Of a stretch of DNA of 56,687 nt, positions 1 through 7,715 are shown piece by piece (the first letter of the stretch is position 1; every line of letters starts with the position of its first letter). The position numbers were made by a program, and so were the translations under genes. This DNA comes from Chloroflexota bacterium (GTDB taxonomy: Bacteria > Chloroflexota > Dehalococcoidia > SHYD01), in NCBI GenBank assembly GCA_016190485.1, contig JACPQN010000020.1, positions 1 through 56,687 on the forward strand, written 5' to 3'. Below the pieces are notes generated by a model that worked only from the letters and a program-made list of their open reading frames with translations, was not told the DNA's origin and made no database searches.

Positions 1-115
1 CGGCTGCGTTCACCCTCCCCTACCCCTCCCTGCCAGGGAGGGGAACCGTTGTTCCTCCCCCTCCCAGGGGGAGCCTGCCTGCCGCAGGCAGGGCTAGGTG
101 GGGGTAAGAGGTCCG
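1..115. repeat. Three consecutive GC-rich hairpins downstream of the DUF255 gene
   Basis: Three perfect or near-perfect inverted repeats follow one another: 23-43 (9-bp arms, 3-nt loop), 55-73 (8-bp arms, 3-nt loop) and 74-92 (CCTGCCTGC and its complement around one base). The last palindrome recurs in variant form at 2028-2043, 45122-45140 and 47143-47161, so it belongs to a dispersed intergenic family. The cluster lies just past the stop of the minus-strand gene and could help end its transcripts, but there is no clear U-run. No gene is seen here. Confidence 0.7.
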
Positions 116-1903
116 CTACAGGCTCTTGAGCGGCTGGTTCAGGCCCTGGAAGGTGGCCTCCAGCGCCGCGGGGTCCGTCACCGGGGCGGAGCAGGCCCCG
201 CTGAAGCACACGTAGGCCGCCGGCGCCGGTGACGGAGGATACCCCAGCTCCTCCAAGCGCTCCGCATCCCGGGCCGGGTCAACCACCTCCAGGGACTTGA
301 CCATCTCCGGTAGGCCGTGGGCTGACCAGAGGAGCGCTCTGGTGCGGGCGTCCGCCGGATCCCCGACGATGTGCGCCTGCAGCGGCTGCCGCCGCAGCCA
401 GAGCCAGGCCCTGGCGTAGCCCGCGGCGAAATCGCCGTACTGCTGGTAGCTGTCGGCAAAGGCCCGCAGCGCCGAGTCCGCGGCAGCGCGATAAGCCGTG
501 CGCTCCGTGTGGTGAAAGAGGCGCGCGAAGAGGGCAGCCCCTTCGCCGTTCTCCCCAATGGCCTTGTCCCGGTGCTGGAGCTTACCCACCGGCTGGAGGG
601 CATCCCGCACGTCGAAGAAGCCGCCCCGGGGGTCCTGGTAGTCCCGCAGGATGACCTCTGCCAGCTCCAGCGCCCTGTCGCGGTAGGCCCGCCGCCCCGA
701 GACCTCGAAGGCATCCAGGCAGGCACGCGCCATAGTGAGCTGATCGGTGAGCAGGCCCGTCACCCGGGGCATCCCGTCATAGAAGTGGTACATCCCCTGC
801 TCCGGGTGCCGGCAGCGCTCCCAGAGGAAGTCCAAGGCTCGCAGCGCCCGCTCCATGTACCCCTCTTCACTCAGCATCCACCCGGCCCGGAGGTACTGGG
901 AGGTTGCCAGCGCGTTCCAGTTGACGTAGAGGGTCTTGTCCGTCCCTGGCGCGGCAGTCCTGGCGCGTTCCGCCGCCACCAGGGTGTAGTAGTGCTCGTC
1001 GGCGTCCTGGCTCCCGTAGAAGGCGCCAGACTGAGGATCCGAGAGCGCAGTGTCCAGGTAGGAGATGATGCCCCGCACGGTCTCCCGATAGGCGGCGTCC
1101 CGGGTGACCTGGAAGGCATCCAGGTAGTTCCCCAGGAGGCCGGCGTTGCCCTCCAGCATCTTTTCGTAGTGGGGGACCGCCCAGTCTCTGGTAGTGGAGT
1201 AGCGGAAAAAACCGTGCTCCACCCGGTCGTGGATGCCCCCAGAGCGCATCTGGTCCAGTGTTGTGGTGACGGTGAGGAGCAGGCGCAGCTCCCTGGTGTT
1301 CCGATAGACGTCCAGCAGCAACCCGATGGAGTCCACCATGGGAAACTTTGGCTCCGTGCCGAAGCCGCCGTAGGTGGCGTCGAAGCGGGCCTGAATGGCC
1401 TGGACCACATCGAAGGTGACGGTGTTGCCGATCTCTGTCACTTGAGGGGCCGCAGCCACCGCCGCCTGCCGCTGTTCCCGCAACTGCTGGGCCCGCTGGC
1501 GCACCTCGGCCTGGTTCCTGGCATAGTAGTCCCCCACCTGGGCCAGCGCCTCACGCAGTTTCTCCGGCGGCAGGTAGGTGGCGCCCACCAGCACCTCGCC
1601 CTCCGGGGTGAGGAAGGCCGTGGTGGGCCAGCCACCCATGTTGTAGCGGATGTTGATGTCGGGCCGGCGGTCGTTGTCCACCCGGATGGGCACGTAGCCC
1701 TCGTTAAGGAGGCGGATATTCTCGTCGTCGGAGTAGGAGGTTTCGTCCATCACGTGACACCAGTGGCACCACACCGCGGAGATGGAGAGCAGCACGGGCT
1801 TGCCCTGCTGCTCCGCCTCCTGGAAGGCAGCCTCGCCCCATTCACGCCAGGCGATGAGGTGGGCCTTGTTGGGCCTGGGAGAGAAGCGGAAGTCCGAGGA
1901 CAT
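116..1903 (-). CDS. Thioredoxin-domain DUF255 protein (YyaL/SPATA20-like)
   Basis: The protein has 595 residues. The N-terminal 120 or so residues form the DUF255 thioredoxin-like domain, with the signature WCHWCH (Cys46 and Cys49) followed by VMDETSY. The rest is alpha-helical and resembles the six-hairpin glycosidase/epimerase-like part of YyaL and SPATA20. The family is usually near 650-700 residues, so this is a slightly short member. The N-terminus retains the REWGEAAF segment typical of the family. An AAGGAG ribosome site lies 8 nt before the ATG. It is transcribed alone, divergent from the methionine/folate genes. The biochemical role of the family is not settled; a redox or chaperone function is only inferred. 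No signal peptide is evident. Confidence 0.9.
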   Translation of the reverse strand: MSSDFRFSPRPNKAHLIAWREWGEAAFQEAEQQGKPVLLSISAVWCHWCHVMDETSYSDDENIRLLNEGYVPIRVDNDRRPDINIRYNMGGWPTTAFLTPEGEVLVGATYLPPEKLREALAQVGDYYARNQAEVRQRAQQLREQRQAAVAAAPQVTEIGNTVTFDVVQAIQARFDATYGGFGTEPKFPMVDSIGLLLDVYRNTRELRLLLTVTTTLDQMRSGGIHDRVEHGFFRYSTTRDWAVPHYEKMLEGNAGLLGNYLDAFQVTRDAAYRETVRGIISYLDTALSDPQSGAFYGSQDADEHYYTLVAAERARTAAPGTDKTLYVNWNALATSQYLRAGWMLSEEGYMERALRALDFLWERCRHPEQGMYHFYDGMPRVTGLLTDQLTMARACLDAFEVSGRRAYRDRALELAEVILRDYQDPRGGFFDVRDALQPVGKLQHRDKAIGENGEGAALFARLFHHTERTAYRAAADSALRAFADSYQQYGDFAAGYARAWLWLRRQPLQAHIVGDPADARTRALLWSAHGLPEMVKSLEVVDPARDAERLEELGYPPSPAPAAYVCFSGACSAPVTDPAALEATFQGLNQPLKSL

Positions 1904-2027
1904 GCGGGGTGCTCCTTAGGGACTATCCGATGCGGGCTGGCCCATCCATTGTAGGGAGGCCCGGAAGGGGGGTCAAACGGGGATGCGGTTTACCGCGCCA
2001 CGCCCCTGTGTTACCATCGTGGTGCAT

Positions 2028-2043
2028 GGCAGGCCCGCCTGCC
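2028..2043. repeat. Short palindrome GGCAGGC-CC-GCCTGCC
   Basis: A perfect 7-bp inverted repeat with a 2-nt loop lies in the 210-nt divergent intergenic region between the DUF255 gene and metH/metF. It is related to the CCTGCCTGC palindromes at 74, 45122 and 47143. Confidence 0.6.
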
Positions 2044-2113
2044 GGTAGGAAGGGACTGCCCCAGCGGTCCCTGCCCTATTTCCGAAAGGTCGCGAACCGT
2101 ACCAACCTCCCTC

Positions 2114-3967
2114 ATGGACTATCCCTTCCTCCAGCGGCTCCGCAGCGGCCCTCTCCTGGCCGATGGCGCCATCGGCACCCTGCTCTACGCCGAGGGTGTC
2201 GACTACCACCGCTGCTTTGAGGAGCTGAACCTCTCCCAGCCCAACCTGGTGCAGGGCATCCACCGCCGCTACATCACCGCAGGCGCCGAGCTGATCGAGA
2301 CCAACACCTACGGCGGCAACCGCATCAAGCTGGCGGCCCACGGCCTGGAAGGCCGGGTGCGGGACATCAACTACGCGGGCGCCAAGGTGGCCAGAGAGGC
2401 CAGGGAGGTCTCCGGCGAGCCGGTGTACGTGGCCGGCTCCATGGGGCCATCGGGACTGTCGCTCCGCCCGGGAGTCAGCCTCAAGCCGGAGGCGCTGGCG
2501 GCCGCGTTCCAGGAGCAGGCGGAGGCGCTACTGGAAGGAGGCGTAGACCTCCTGATCTTTGAAACCTTTACCGATGCGGAGGAGCTGGCCCTGGCTGTTC
2601 GGGCCGCCCGCGGGGTCAGCGACCTGCCCATCATAGCGCAGGTGACCCTTACCGAGGACCTGAAGACCCTGGCCGGCCAGGACGTGGCGGCGGTGGTGCG
2701 CGCCCTGGAGGGGTTGGAGGTGGATGTGCTGGGCGCCAACTGTACCATCGGCCCCCAAGGGGTGCTGGACGTGGTCACCGCCATGGCGGGCCTCACCAGC
2801 AAGCACATCTCCGCCATGCCCAACGCCGGCCTGCCCCGCTACCAGGAGGGGCGCTACTTTTACCTCTCCACCCCCCAGTACTTCGCAGAGTACGCCGGCC
2901 GCTTCCTGCGGGCGGGCGTCCGCATCATCGGGGGCTGCTGCGGCACCACGCCCCAGCACATCCGGGCCATGCGAGAGGCTCTGGCGGTGGCGCGGCCTTC
3001 CCAAGCGCAACACCATGCGCGCCCCACGGTGGTGGAGGAGCATCCGGAGGCGGAGGATGCGCCCTCACCGCCCGCCGAAGCCCCCACGGAGCTGGCGCGC
3101 AAGCTGCGGGAGGGCAAGTTCGTCGTCAGCGTGGAGCTGGACCCCCCAAAAGGGATCAACCCGGCTAAAGTGCTGGCGGGCGCCGCTATGCTCAAGGAGC
3201 AGGGAGTGGACTGCATCAACATCGGCGACAGCCCCATGGCCCGGGTGCGCATGAGCGCGCTGGCCATGGCGGTGCTCATCCAACAGCGGGTGGGGCTGGA
3301 GACCATCATCCACTTCACCGCCCGGGACCGCAACCTTATGGCGATCCAGTCGGACCTCATTGGCGCGCACGCGCTGGGCGTCCGTAACGTCATCGCGCTG
3401 ACGGGAGACCCGCCCCGCATCGGCGATTACCTCAACGCCACGGCGGTGTGGGACGTAGACTCCATCGGCCTCATCAGCATCCTGAAACGCCTGAACGAGG
3501 GGCGAGACTTCGCGGGCAACTCCATCGCCCGCCCCACGAACTTCTTCGTGGCCTGCGCCGTCACTCCCACCGCGCCCGACCTGGCCAAGGAGCAGGAGCG
3601 GTTCCGCCGCAAGTTGGAGGCGGGCACGGACTTTGTCATGACCCAGCCCCTCTACACCGAGGAGGACCTGGAGAAGTTCCTGGACGACTTCGGGCCGGTG
3701 CCGGCGCCCGTGCTCCTGGGCATCCTGCCCATGCAGAGCTATCGCCATGCCGAGTTCCTGCACCACGAGGTGGGGGGCATCGAGATCCCAGAACGCCTGC
3801 GGGAGCGCATGCGGCGCGCGGGCGACCGGGGCCGGGAGGAGGGGTTGGCCATCTCCCTGGAGTTCGTGACGCAGGTCAAGGGCAAGGTGGACGGCATCTA
3901 CATCATGCCCTCCTTCGGCCGCTACGAGCTGGCCGCCGACATCGTGCGGGCGCTGCACCAGGAGTAG
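2114..3967 (+). CDS. Bifunctional homocysteine S-methyltransferase / 5,10-methylenetetrahydrofolate reductase
   Basis: The protein has 617 residues in two domains. Residues 1 to about 300 are a Zn-dependent homocysteine S-methyltransferase barrel: the three thiolate ligands are visible in GANC (about residue 210) and GGCCGT (about 274-275). Residues about 325-617 are a MetF-type FAD barrel, with the catalytic Glu in VSVELDPPKG and the conserved LTGDPP. This fusion is known in Firmicutes and other phyla that lack E. coli-type MetH or MetF. The enzyme would reduce methylene-THF and pass a methyl group toward methionine. It ends 2 nt before the folD ATG, so the two one-carbon genes are clearly co-transcribed. 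The first ATG of the frame is used; the ribosome site is weak. Confidence 0.93.
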   Translation: MDYPFLQRLRSGPLLADGAIGTLLYAEGVDYHRCFEELNLSQPNLVQGIHRRYITAGAELIETNTYGGNRIKLAAHGLEGRVRDINYAGAKVAREAREVSGEPVYVAGSMGPSGLSLRPGVSLKPEALAAAFQEQAEALLEGGVDLLIFETFTDAEELALAVRAARGVSDLPIIAQVTLTEDLKTLAGQDVAAVVRALEGLEVDVLGANCTIGPQGVLDVVTAMAGLTSKHISAMPNAGLPRYQEGRYFYLSTPQYFAEYAGRFLRAGVRIIGGCCGTTPQHIRAMREALAVARPSQAQHHARPTVVEEHPEAEDAPSPPAEAPTELARKLREGKFVVSVELDPPKGINPAKVLAGAAMLKEQGVDCINIGDSPMARVRMSALAMAVLIQQRVGLETIIHFTARDRNLMAIQSDLIGAHALGVRNVIALTGDPPRIGDYLNATAVWDVDSIGLISILKRLNEGRDFAGNSIARPTNFFVACAVTPTAPDLAKEQERFRRKLEAGTDFVMTQPLYTEEDLEKFLDDFGPVPAPVLLGILPMQSYRHAEFLHHEVGGIEIPERLRERMRRAGDRGREEGLAISLEFVTQVKGKVDGIYIMPSFGRYELAADIVRALHQE

Positions 3968-3969
3968 CC

Positions 3970-4872
3970 ATGGCCGCCACCATCATCGACGGCAGCAGCG
4001 TGGCCGAAGCCATCCGGACCGAGGTCAAGGCAGGGGTGCAGGAGCTGCGGAGCCAGCACGACCTGCTGCCGGGCCTGGCTGTAGTGCTGGTGGGAGACGA
4101 CCCGGCCTCCGCCGCCTACGTCCGGGGCAAGGAGCGAGCCTGCCGGGAGGTAGGTATCGAGACCGTCACCCTCCGGCCCCCCGCCACCACCACTCAGCGG
4201 GAGCTGTTGCACATCGTGGAGGAGCTGAACGGCAACGCCCGCTATCACGGCATCCTGATCCAGCTCCCGCTGCCGTCCCACATCGACGAGCGGGCGGTGC
4301 TGGAGGCCGTTGACCCGCGCAAGGACGTGGACGGCCTTCACTCCCAGAACATGGGTAAGCTGCTGAAGGGGGAGGGCGAGCTGCTGCCCTGCACCCCCGC
4401 GGGGGTGCAGCAGCTCCTGCTGCGGGCGGGCCACTCGCCGGAGGGCCGGCACGTGGTAATCTGCGGGCGCAGCAACCTGGTGGGCAAGCCCCTGGCGGGC
4501 ATCCTGGTGCAGAAGCGGCCCGGCGCCAACGCCACCGTCACCCTGTGTCACACGGGCACCCGGGATCTGGCCCGCTTCACCCGCCAGGCGGACATTCTGA
4601 TAGCGGCCATGGGCAGCCCCGGCAGCATCACCGCCGACATGGTGAGCGCACACACCGTGGTGGTGGACGTGGGCATCAACAGGGTGCCCGACGCCTCCAG
4701 CAAGACCGGCTACCGCCTGGTGGGCGATGTTGACTTCGAGCCGGTGCGGGAGAAGGTGGCCGCCATCACCCCCGTTCCTGGCGGCGTCGGCCCCATGACC
4801 GTCGCGATGCTCCTGGTCAACACCCTGCGGGCGGCCCGCAGCCAGGTGGGCCGCCTGACACAACCCGCTTAG
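3970..4872 (+). CDS. folD: FolD, methylene-THF dehydrogenase / methenyl-THF cyclohydrolase
   Basis: The enzyme interconverts 5,10-methylene-THF, methenyl-THF and 10-formyl-THF in the cytoplasm. The 300-residue protein has the expected length. Tyr50 and Lys54 (in YVRGKERAC) match the catalytic pair of E. coli FolD, and DVDG, PCTPAG, the GRSNLVGKP dinucleotide loop and ITPVPGGVGPMT are all present. The open frame runs further upstream, but that part overlaps the preceding gene; the ATG at 3970, two bases after the metF-domain stop, gives the family N-terminus. It works directly with the upstream reductase in the folate cycle. A strong terminator-like hairpin follows. Confidence 0.96.
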   Translation: MAATIIDGSSVAEAIRTEVKAGVQELRSQHDLLPGLAVVLVGDDPASAAYVRGKERACREVGIETVTLRPPATTTQRELLHIVEELNGNARYHGILIQLPLPSHIDERAVLEAVDPRKDVDGLHSQNMGKLLKGEGELLPCTPAGVQQLLLRAGHSPEGRHVVICGRSNLVGKPLAGILVQKRPGANATVTLCHTGTRDLARFTRQADILIAAMGSPGSITADMVSAHTVVVDVGINRVPDASSKTGYRLVGDVDFEPVREKVAAITPVPGGVGPMTVAMLLVNTLRAARSQVGRLTQPA

Positions 4873-4878
4873 ATTAGC

Positions 4879-4913
4879 AGGCTGTTGAAAAACCGCTCAT
4901 TGCGCAACAGCCT
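4879..4913 (+). repeat. Inverted repeat AGGCTGTTG...CAACAGCCT after folD
   Basis: Perfect 9-bp arms are separated by 17 nt, directly after the folD stop and before the terminator-like hairpin. It could form a stem in the mRNA 3' end. Confidence 0.5.
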
Positions 4914-4922
4914 CACCATGAG

Positions 4923-4968
4923 CCGCTCGTCCTTCGACAGGCTCAGGATGAGCGGCACTGCTTTTTTT
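4923..4968 (+). terminator. Rho-independent terminator-like hairpin built from a dispersed repeat
   Basis: An 11-bp stem (CCGCTCGTCCT with AGGATGAGCGG, one G-U pair) encloses TCGACAGGCTC, and a run of seven T residues starts 6 nt after the stem (4962-4968). The stem-loop itself is a copy of the dispersed family found elsewhere in the window (for example 19814-19842), apparently recruited as the folD terminator. Confidence 0.65.
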
Positions 4969-4996
4969 CGCAGCCTGAGTGCCCACAGGAGGAGCC

Positions 4997-5287
4997 ATGG
5001 CCATCCAGGCAAGATGGACTCGACTGGGCGCCTGGGCCATGAACAACCTACCCCAAGGCCCCGGCGTCTACGAGCTGGCCAACGTGACCTTTCAGACCAT
5101 CTTCTTCGGGAGCTGTGAGGACCTGAGCCTGCGCCTCCACCAGCACCTCTACACCCGGGACCCCTGCCTCTCCCGGGCCTGGCACTTCCGCTTCGAGGAG
5201 CACGCCAACGCTGCAGCGCGCCTGCGGGAGTTGGTGGAGGAGTACCAGCATGAGCAGGGCGCGCTGCCCGACTGTATGAAGCAGTAG
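4997..5287 (+). CDS. Small GIY-YIG-like domain protein (degenerate)
   Basis: The protein has 96 residues. The core GPGVYEL followed after about ten residues by IFFGSCEDLSLRLHQHL matches the GIY and YIG strands plus helix of the GIY-YIG fold, but the motif is changed to GVY/FFG. The later catalytic Arg and Glu are not clear, so nuclease activity is doubtful. The ATG at 4997 has AGGAGG only 4 nt upstream; an ATG 42 nt later and a GTG at 4979 are alternatives. It lies between folD and sfsA, separated from folD by the terminator-like repeat. The call rests on motif spacing only and the function is unknown. Confidence 0.6.
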   Translation: MAIQARWTRLGAWAMNNLPQGPGVYELANVTFQTIFFGSCEDLSLRLHQHLYTRDPCLSRAWHFRFEEHANAAARLRELVEEYQHEQGALPDCMKQ

Positions 5288-5375
5288 CGGCTGGGATCCC
5301 TGACCATTCAGCTCATTGTTTGGCCTCGGCCGGTCCGCTTGCCATCGCACCATGCTGCCTATCCTGGTTTGAGCC

Positions 5376-5404
5376 GCTCATGGTGAGCTTGTCGAACCAT
5401 GAGC
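5376..5404. repeat. Dispersed hairpin repeat (GCTCATGG...CCATGAGC)
   Basis: Perfect 8-bp arms flank TGAGCTTGTCGAA. An almost identical unit is found at 20848-20876. It supplies the presumed ATG start of sfsA, whose first residues (MVSLSNHEQ) are therefore repeat-encoded. Confidence 0.75.
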
Positions 5405-6120
5405 AGGGACGGGTGGAGGTGGCGCTATCCCTCCCCGGCCCGCAGCGGCTGGGGCGCTTCCTCCGCCGGGTGAACCGCTTTGCGGTGGAGGTGGAGGTGG
5501 AGGTGGACGGCGAGCCCATGATGGCCCACCTGCCCAACTCCGGCCGGATGACGGAGCTGCTGGTGGCCGGCCATCCGGCGCTCCTGATCGCGCGCCCAGG
5601 GCCGGCCCGCAAGACCGCCTATGACATGGCGCTGGTACAGTACCGGGGCATCTGGGTCTCCGTGGACTCCCGGCTGCCCTCCGCGCTGGCTTACGAGGCG
5701 CTGCGGCAGCGGGCGTTGCCGCCCTGGGCGACGTACACCCAGGTGCGGCGGGAGGCGGCCTACCGGGACAGCCGGCTGGACCTGGAGCTGTGGGACGGCC
5801 AGCGCCGCTGCCTGGTAGAGACCAAGTCCGTGAACCTGGTGTGCAACGGCCGCGCCCTCTTTCCCGATGCGCCGACGGCACGGGGCGCCAGACACCTGCG
5901 CACCCTCACCCAGGCTGTCTCAGAAGGCATCAGCGCGGGGGTCCTGTTCATTGTGCAGCGGGAGGACGCCACCAGCCTCTCCCCCTACGACGACGCCGAT
6001 CCCGAGTTCGGGCAAGCGTTGCGGGAGGCCGCCCGGGCCGGCGTGGCGGTCCATGCCTACCGGTGCTCCGTCTCCCCGGAACGCATCGCCCTGGACGGCC
6101 CGGTGCCGGTGGAGCTGTAG
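5380..6120 (+). CDS. sfsA: SfsA-family protein
   Basis: The protein has up to 246 residues, close to the family length of about 230-240. The conserved PNSGRMTEL, the LVETKSVNL segment with nuclease-like Glu/Lys, FPDAPTARGARHL and GVLFIVQRED identify SfsA, described as a DNA-binding sugar fermentation stimulation protein with a restriction-endonuclease-like fold. The frame is open upstream to a TTG at 5320, but that part looks like translated intergenic DNA. The ATG at 5380 falls inside a dispersed repeat. A downstream GTG near 5414 is a possible native start, because family alignment begins around the GRVEVALSLPGP segment. Confidence 0.85.
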   Translation: MVSLSNHEQGRVEVALSLPGPQRLGRFLRRVNRFAVEVEVEVDGEPMMAHLPNSGRMTELLVAGHPALLIARPGPARKTAYDMALVQYRGIWVSVDSRLPSALAYEALRQRALPPWATYTQVRREAAYRDSRLDLELWDGQRRCLVETKSVNLVCNGRALFPDAPTARGARHLRTLTQAVSEGISAGVLFIVQREDATSLSPYDDADPEFGQALREAARAGVAVHAYRCSVSPERIALDGPVPVEL

Positions 6121-6182
6121 GAGTCAATGAAGAGCGCTGAACAACAGGATCATCGGGCTTACAACCAGGCCAGGCCGCCGTT

Positions 6183-6207
6183 CGGTTCGACAGGCTCAGG
6201 CAACGCC
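6183..6207. repeat. Partial dispersed repeat (GGTTCGACAGGCTCAGG)
   Basis: This fragment of the TTCGACAAGCTCAGG repeat family sits in the 227-nt gap between sfsA and the first thiolase-like gene. The same gap has a TATACT hexamer at 6264-6269, 78 nt before the thiolase ATG, that could be a -10 box, without a convincing -35. Confidence 0.55.
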
Positions 6208-6347
6208 GTAGCGAGTGATTCAGCTCTTGCGAAGGTGCGCTTCTGTTCCTGCCAGACATGGCCTATACTGTGAAACGCTCGGCTCGCAGGGACCTGTGAG
6301 GAGAACACCACACCACTGGCAGAAGTCCATGAGCTAGAGAGGACCCT

Positions 6348-7532
6348 ATGAGCATTCGAGGAAAGGCCGCCATCGTGGGCATCGGCGAGACGCCCCACCG
6401 CCGGGTGTGGCCGGGGCGCAGCATGTGGGGCCTCTGCGCCGAGGCTGCCGCGGAGGCCATTCGGGACGCCGGCCTGCGCCGGGAGGACATCGACGGCCTG
6501 ATGACCTTCGGCTTCGACGCGTTCCCATCGCCCATGGGGGAGTACATTGGCATCTTCCCCAGCAAGTTCGCGGTGGCCTCCGGGTTCTGGGGCGGCAGCA
6601 GCGGCTGCGCCCTCACCATCGCTGCCAACGTGGTGGCCAACGGTGGCGCCAACTACATCATGTTTGTGGGCGGCGGCGCCCGAGACCCGGGGAACCCCGC
6701 GGCCTCCATCTTCATGGGGGGTGGGACGCCGCCGCCCAGCGTCAACTCGGAGTGGACCGAGCCCTTCGGCCCCACCATCGCCGCCAACAACAGCTACGGC
6801 ATGATCTACACCCGCCACATGTACCAGTTCGGCACCCGGCAGGAGCAACTGGCCCACCTGGTGGTGAACCAGCGCTTCAACGCCCAGGAGAACCTGCTGT
6901 CAGCCTTCCGGGGCCAGCCCATCACCATCGCCGACGTGCTGAATTCTCGTTATGTCAACTATCCCCTGCACCTGCTGGAGTGCGTCATGCCCGTGGCGGG
7001 GGCCATCGCCTTCATCGTCACCAGCGCAGAGCGCGCCGCTACCCTCAGACATCCCCCGGCCTACGTCCTGGGCGCGGGCCTGGCCTCGGGCTACGCCAAT
7101 AGCTGGTTCAAGCCCGACATGGTGGAGACGCCGGTGCGCTACTCCGCCCAGAGCGCCTACGAGATGGCGGGCTATGCCCCCAGGGACATCCAGTTCGCCG
7201 AGTTCTACGACTGATACTCCATCCTGGAGGCCGTGTGCCTCGAGGACGCCAGGATCATGGCCAAGGGTGAAGTGGGGCCCTTCTTCGAGAGCACCGACAC
7301 CACCTACAAGGGGACTTTCCCCATCAACACCGACGGCGGCCAGCTCTCGGCCGGACAGCTCAACCCCGCGGGCGCCAGCGGCACCCAGCAGATCGTGGAG
7401 GCCACCCGCCAGATCCGGGGCCAGGCCGGCGTACGCCAGATCCCCCGGCACGACCTGGGCATCGTCAACACCTGAGGGGGAAGCCCGTCGCAGATGGCGA
7501 CGCTGATCCTGGGCAGCGCAGCCGCGCTGTAA
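6348..7532 (+). CDS. SCP2-thiolase-like protein with two in-frame TGA codons (candidate double selenoprotein), copy 1
   Basis: Read straight through TGA at 7212-7214 and 7473-7475, the frame gives 394 residues ending at TAA 7530, the normal length of SCP2-type thiolase-like proteins. The first TGA (residue 289) lies in EFYD-U-YSI, aligning with the Cys of the HDCF motif of SCP2-thiolases. The second (residue 376) lies in VNT-U-GGSPS, aligning with the C-terminal CxG/GG loop that carries the second catalytic Cys of classical thiolases. The usual N-terminal nucleophile position reads GGSSGC, so the standard Cys is replaced by Gly, and the catalytic GHP His region reads GQLNPAG. A hairpin follows each TGA. 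The next genes are a paralogue with the same two TGAs and a DUF35 partner. Selenocysteine is inferred; the sel genes are not in the window. Confidence 0.85.
7222..7246 (+). promoter_or_regulatory. SECIS-like hairpin after first TGA, copy 1
   Basis: Arms TCCTGGAGGC (7222-7231) and GCCTCGAGGA (7237-7246) pair with a single mismatch around a five-base loop CGTGT. The loop lies 18-22 nt after the TGA and has G as its second base. This fits the general layout of bacterial SECIS elements: an in-ORF stem-loop shortly after UGA with a small G-containing apical loop. Confidence 0.75.
7486..7502 (+). promoter_or_regulatory. SECIS-like hairpin after second TGA, copy 1
   Basis: Perfect 6-bp arms CGTCGC and GCGACG enclose loop AGATG, located 17-21 nt after the TGA at 7473. 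The position and loop size match the hairpin after the first TGA. The paralogue keeps the stem with a compensating base-pair change. Confidence 0.75.
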
Positions 7533-7551
7533 CCACTGCGCCCTTCATCGG

Positions 7552-7586
7552 AGGCCGCCAGGCACGCGCCCGGCGGCCTTCTTCGT
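7552..7586 (+). terminator. Terminator-like hairpin between the two thiolase genes
   Basis: AGGCCGCC (7552-7559) pairs perfectly with GGCGGCCT (7572-7579) around a 12-nt loop, followed by a T-rich tail (TCTTCGTTCC). It begins 20 nt after the TAA of copy 1. It may end or attenuate transcription before copy 2. Confidence 0.6.
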
Positions 7587-7715
7587 TCCATAGGCTCCCG
7601 CTATCTTGACACGCTGAGCTATACTGGGACTGCGTCTCTGCCTGGCGGTCGATGTGCCTCCGGGAGGGGCGAAGCGAACCGCTCTGGCAAGAAGTAACCG
7701 AAGGGGGTTAGTTCC

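Noticed and set aside
371-1954. Long plus-strand open frame (527 codons) opposite the DUF255 gene
   Set aside because: It is the antisense shadow of a well-supported gene in GC-rich DNA. Its translation has no family features; the same applies to long frames opposite the mutase (13986-15620), the lyases (23657-25909), ccr (25906-27198) and zwf (53609-55141).
7606-7625. TTGACA with TATACT as a promoter for the second thiolase-like gene
   Set aside because: The two hexamers are only 8 nt apart, too close for a sigma-70 promoter; only the -10-like box is mentioned.
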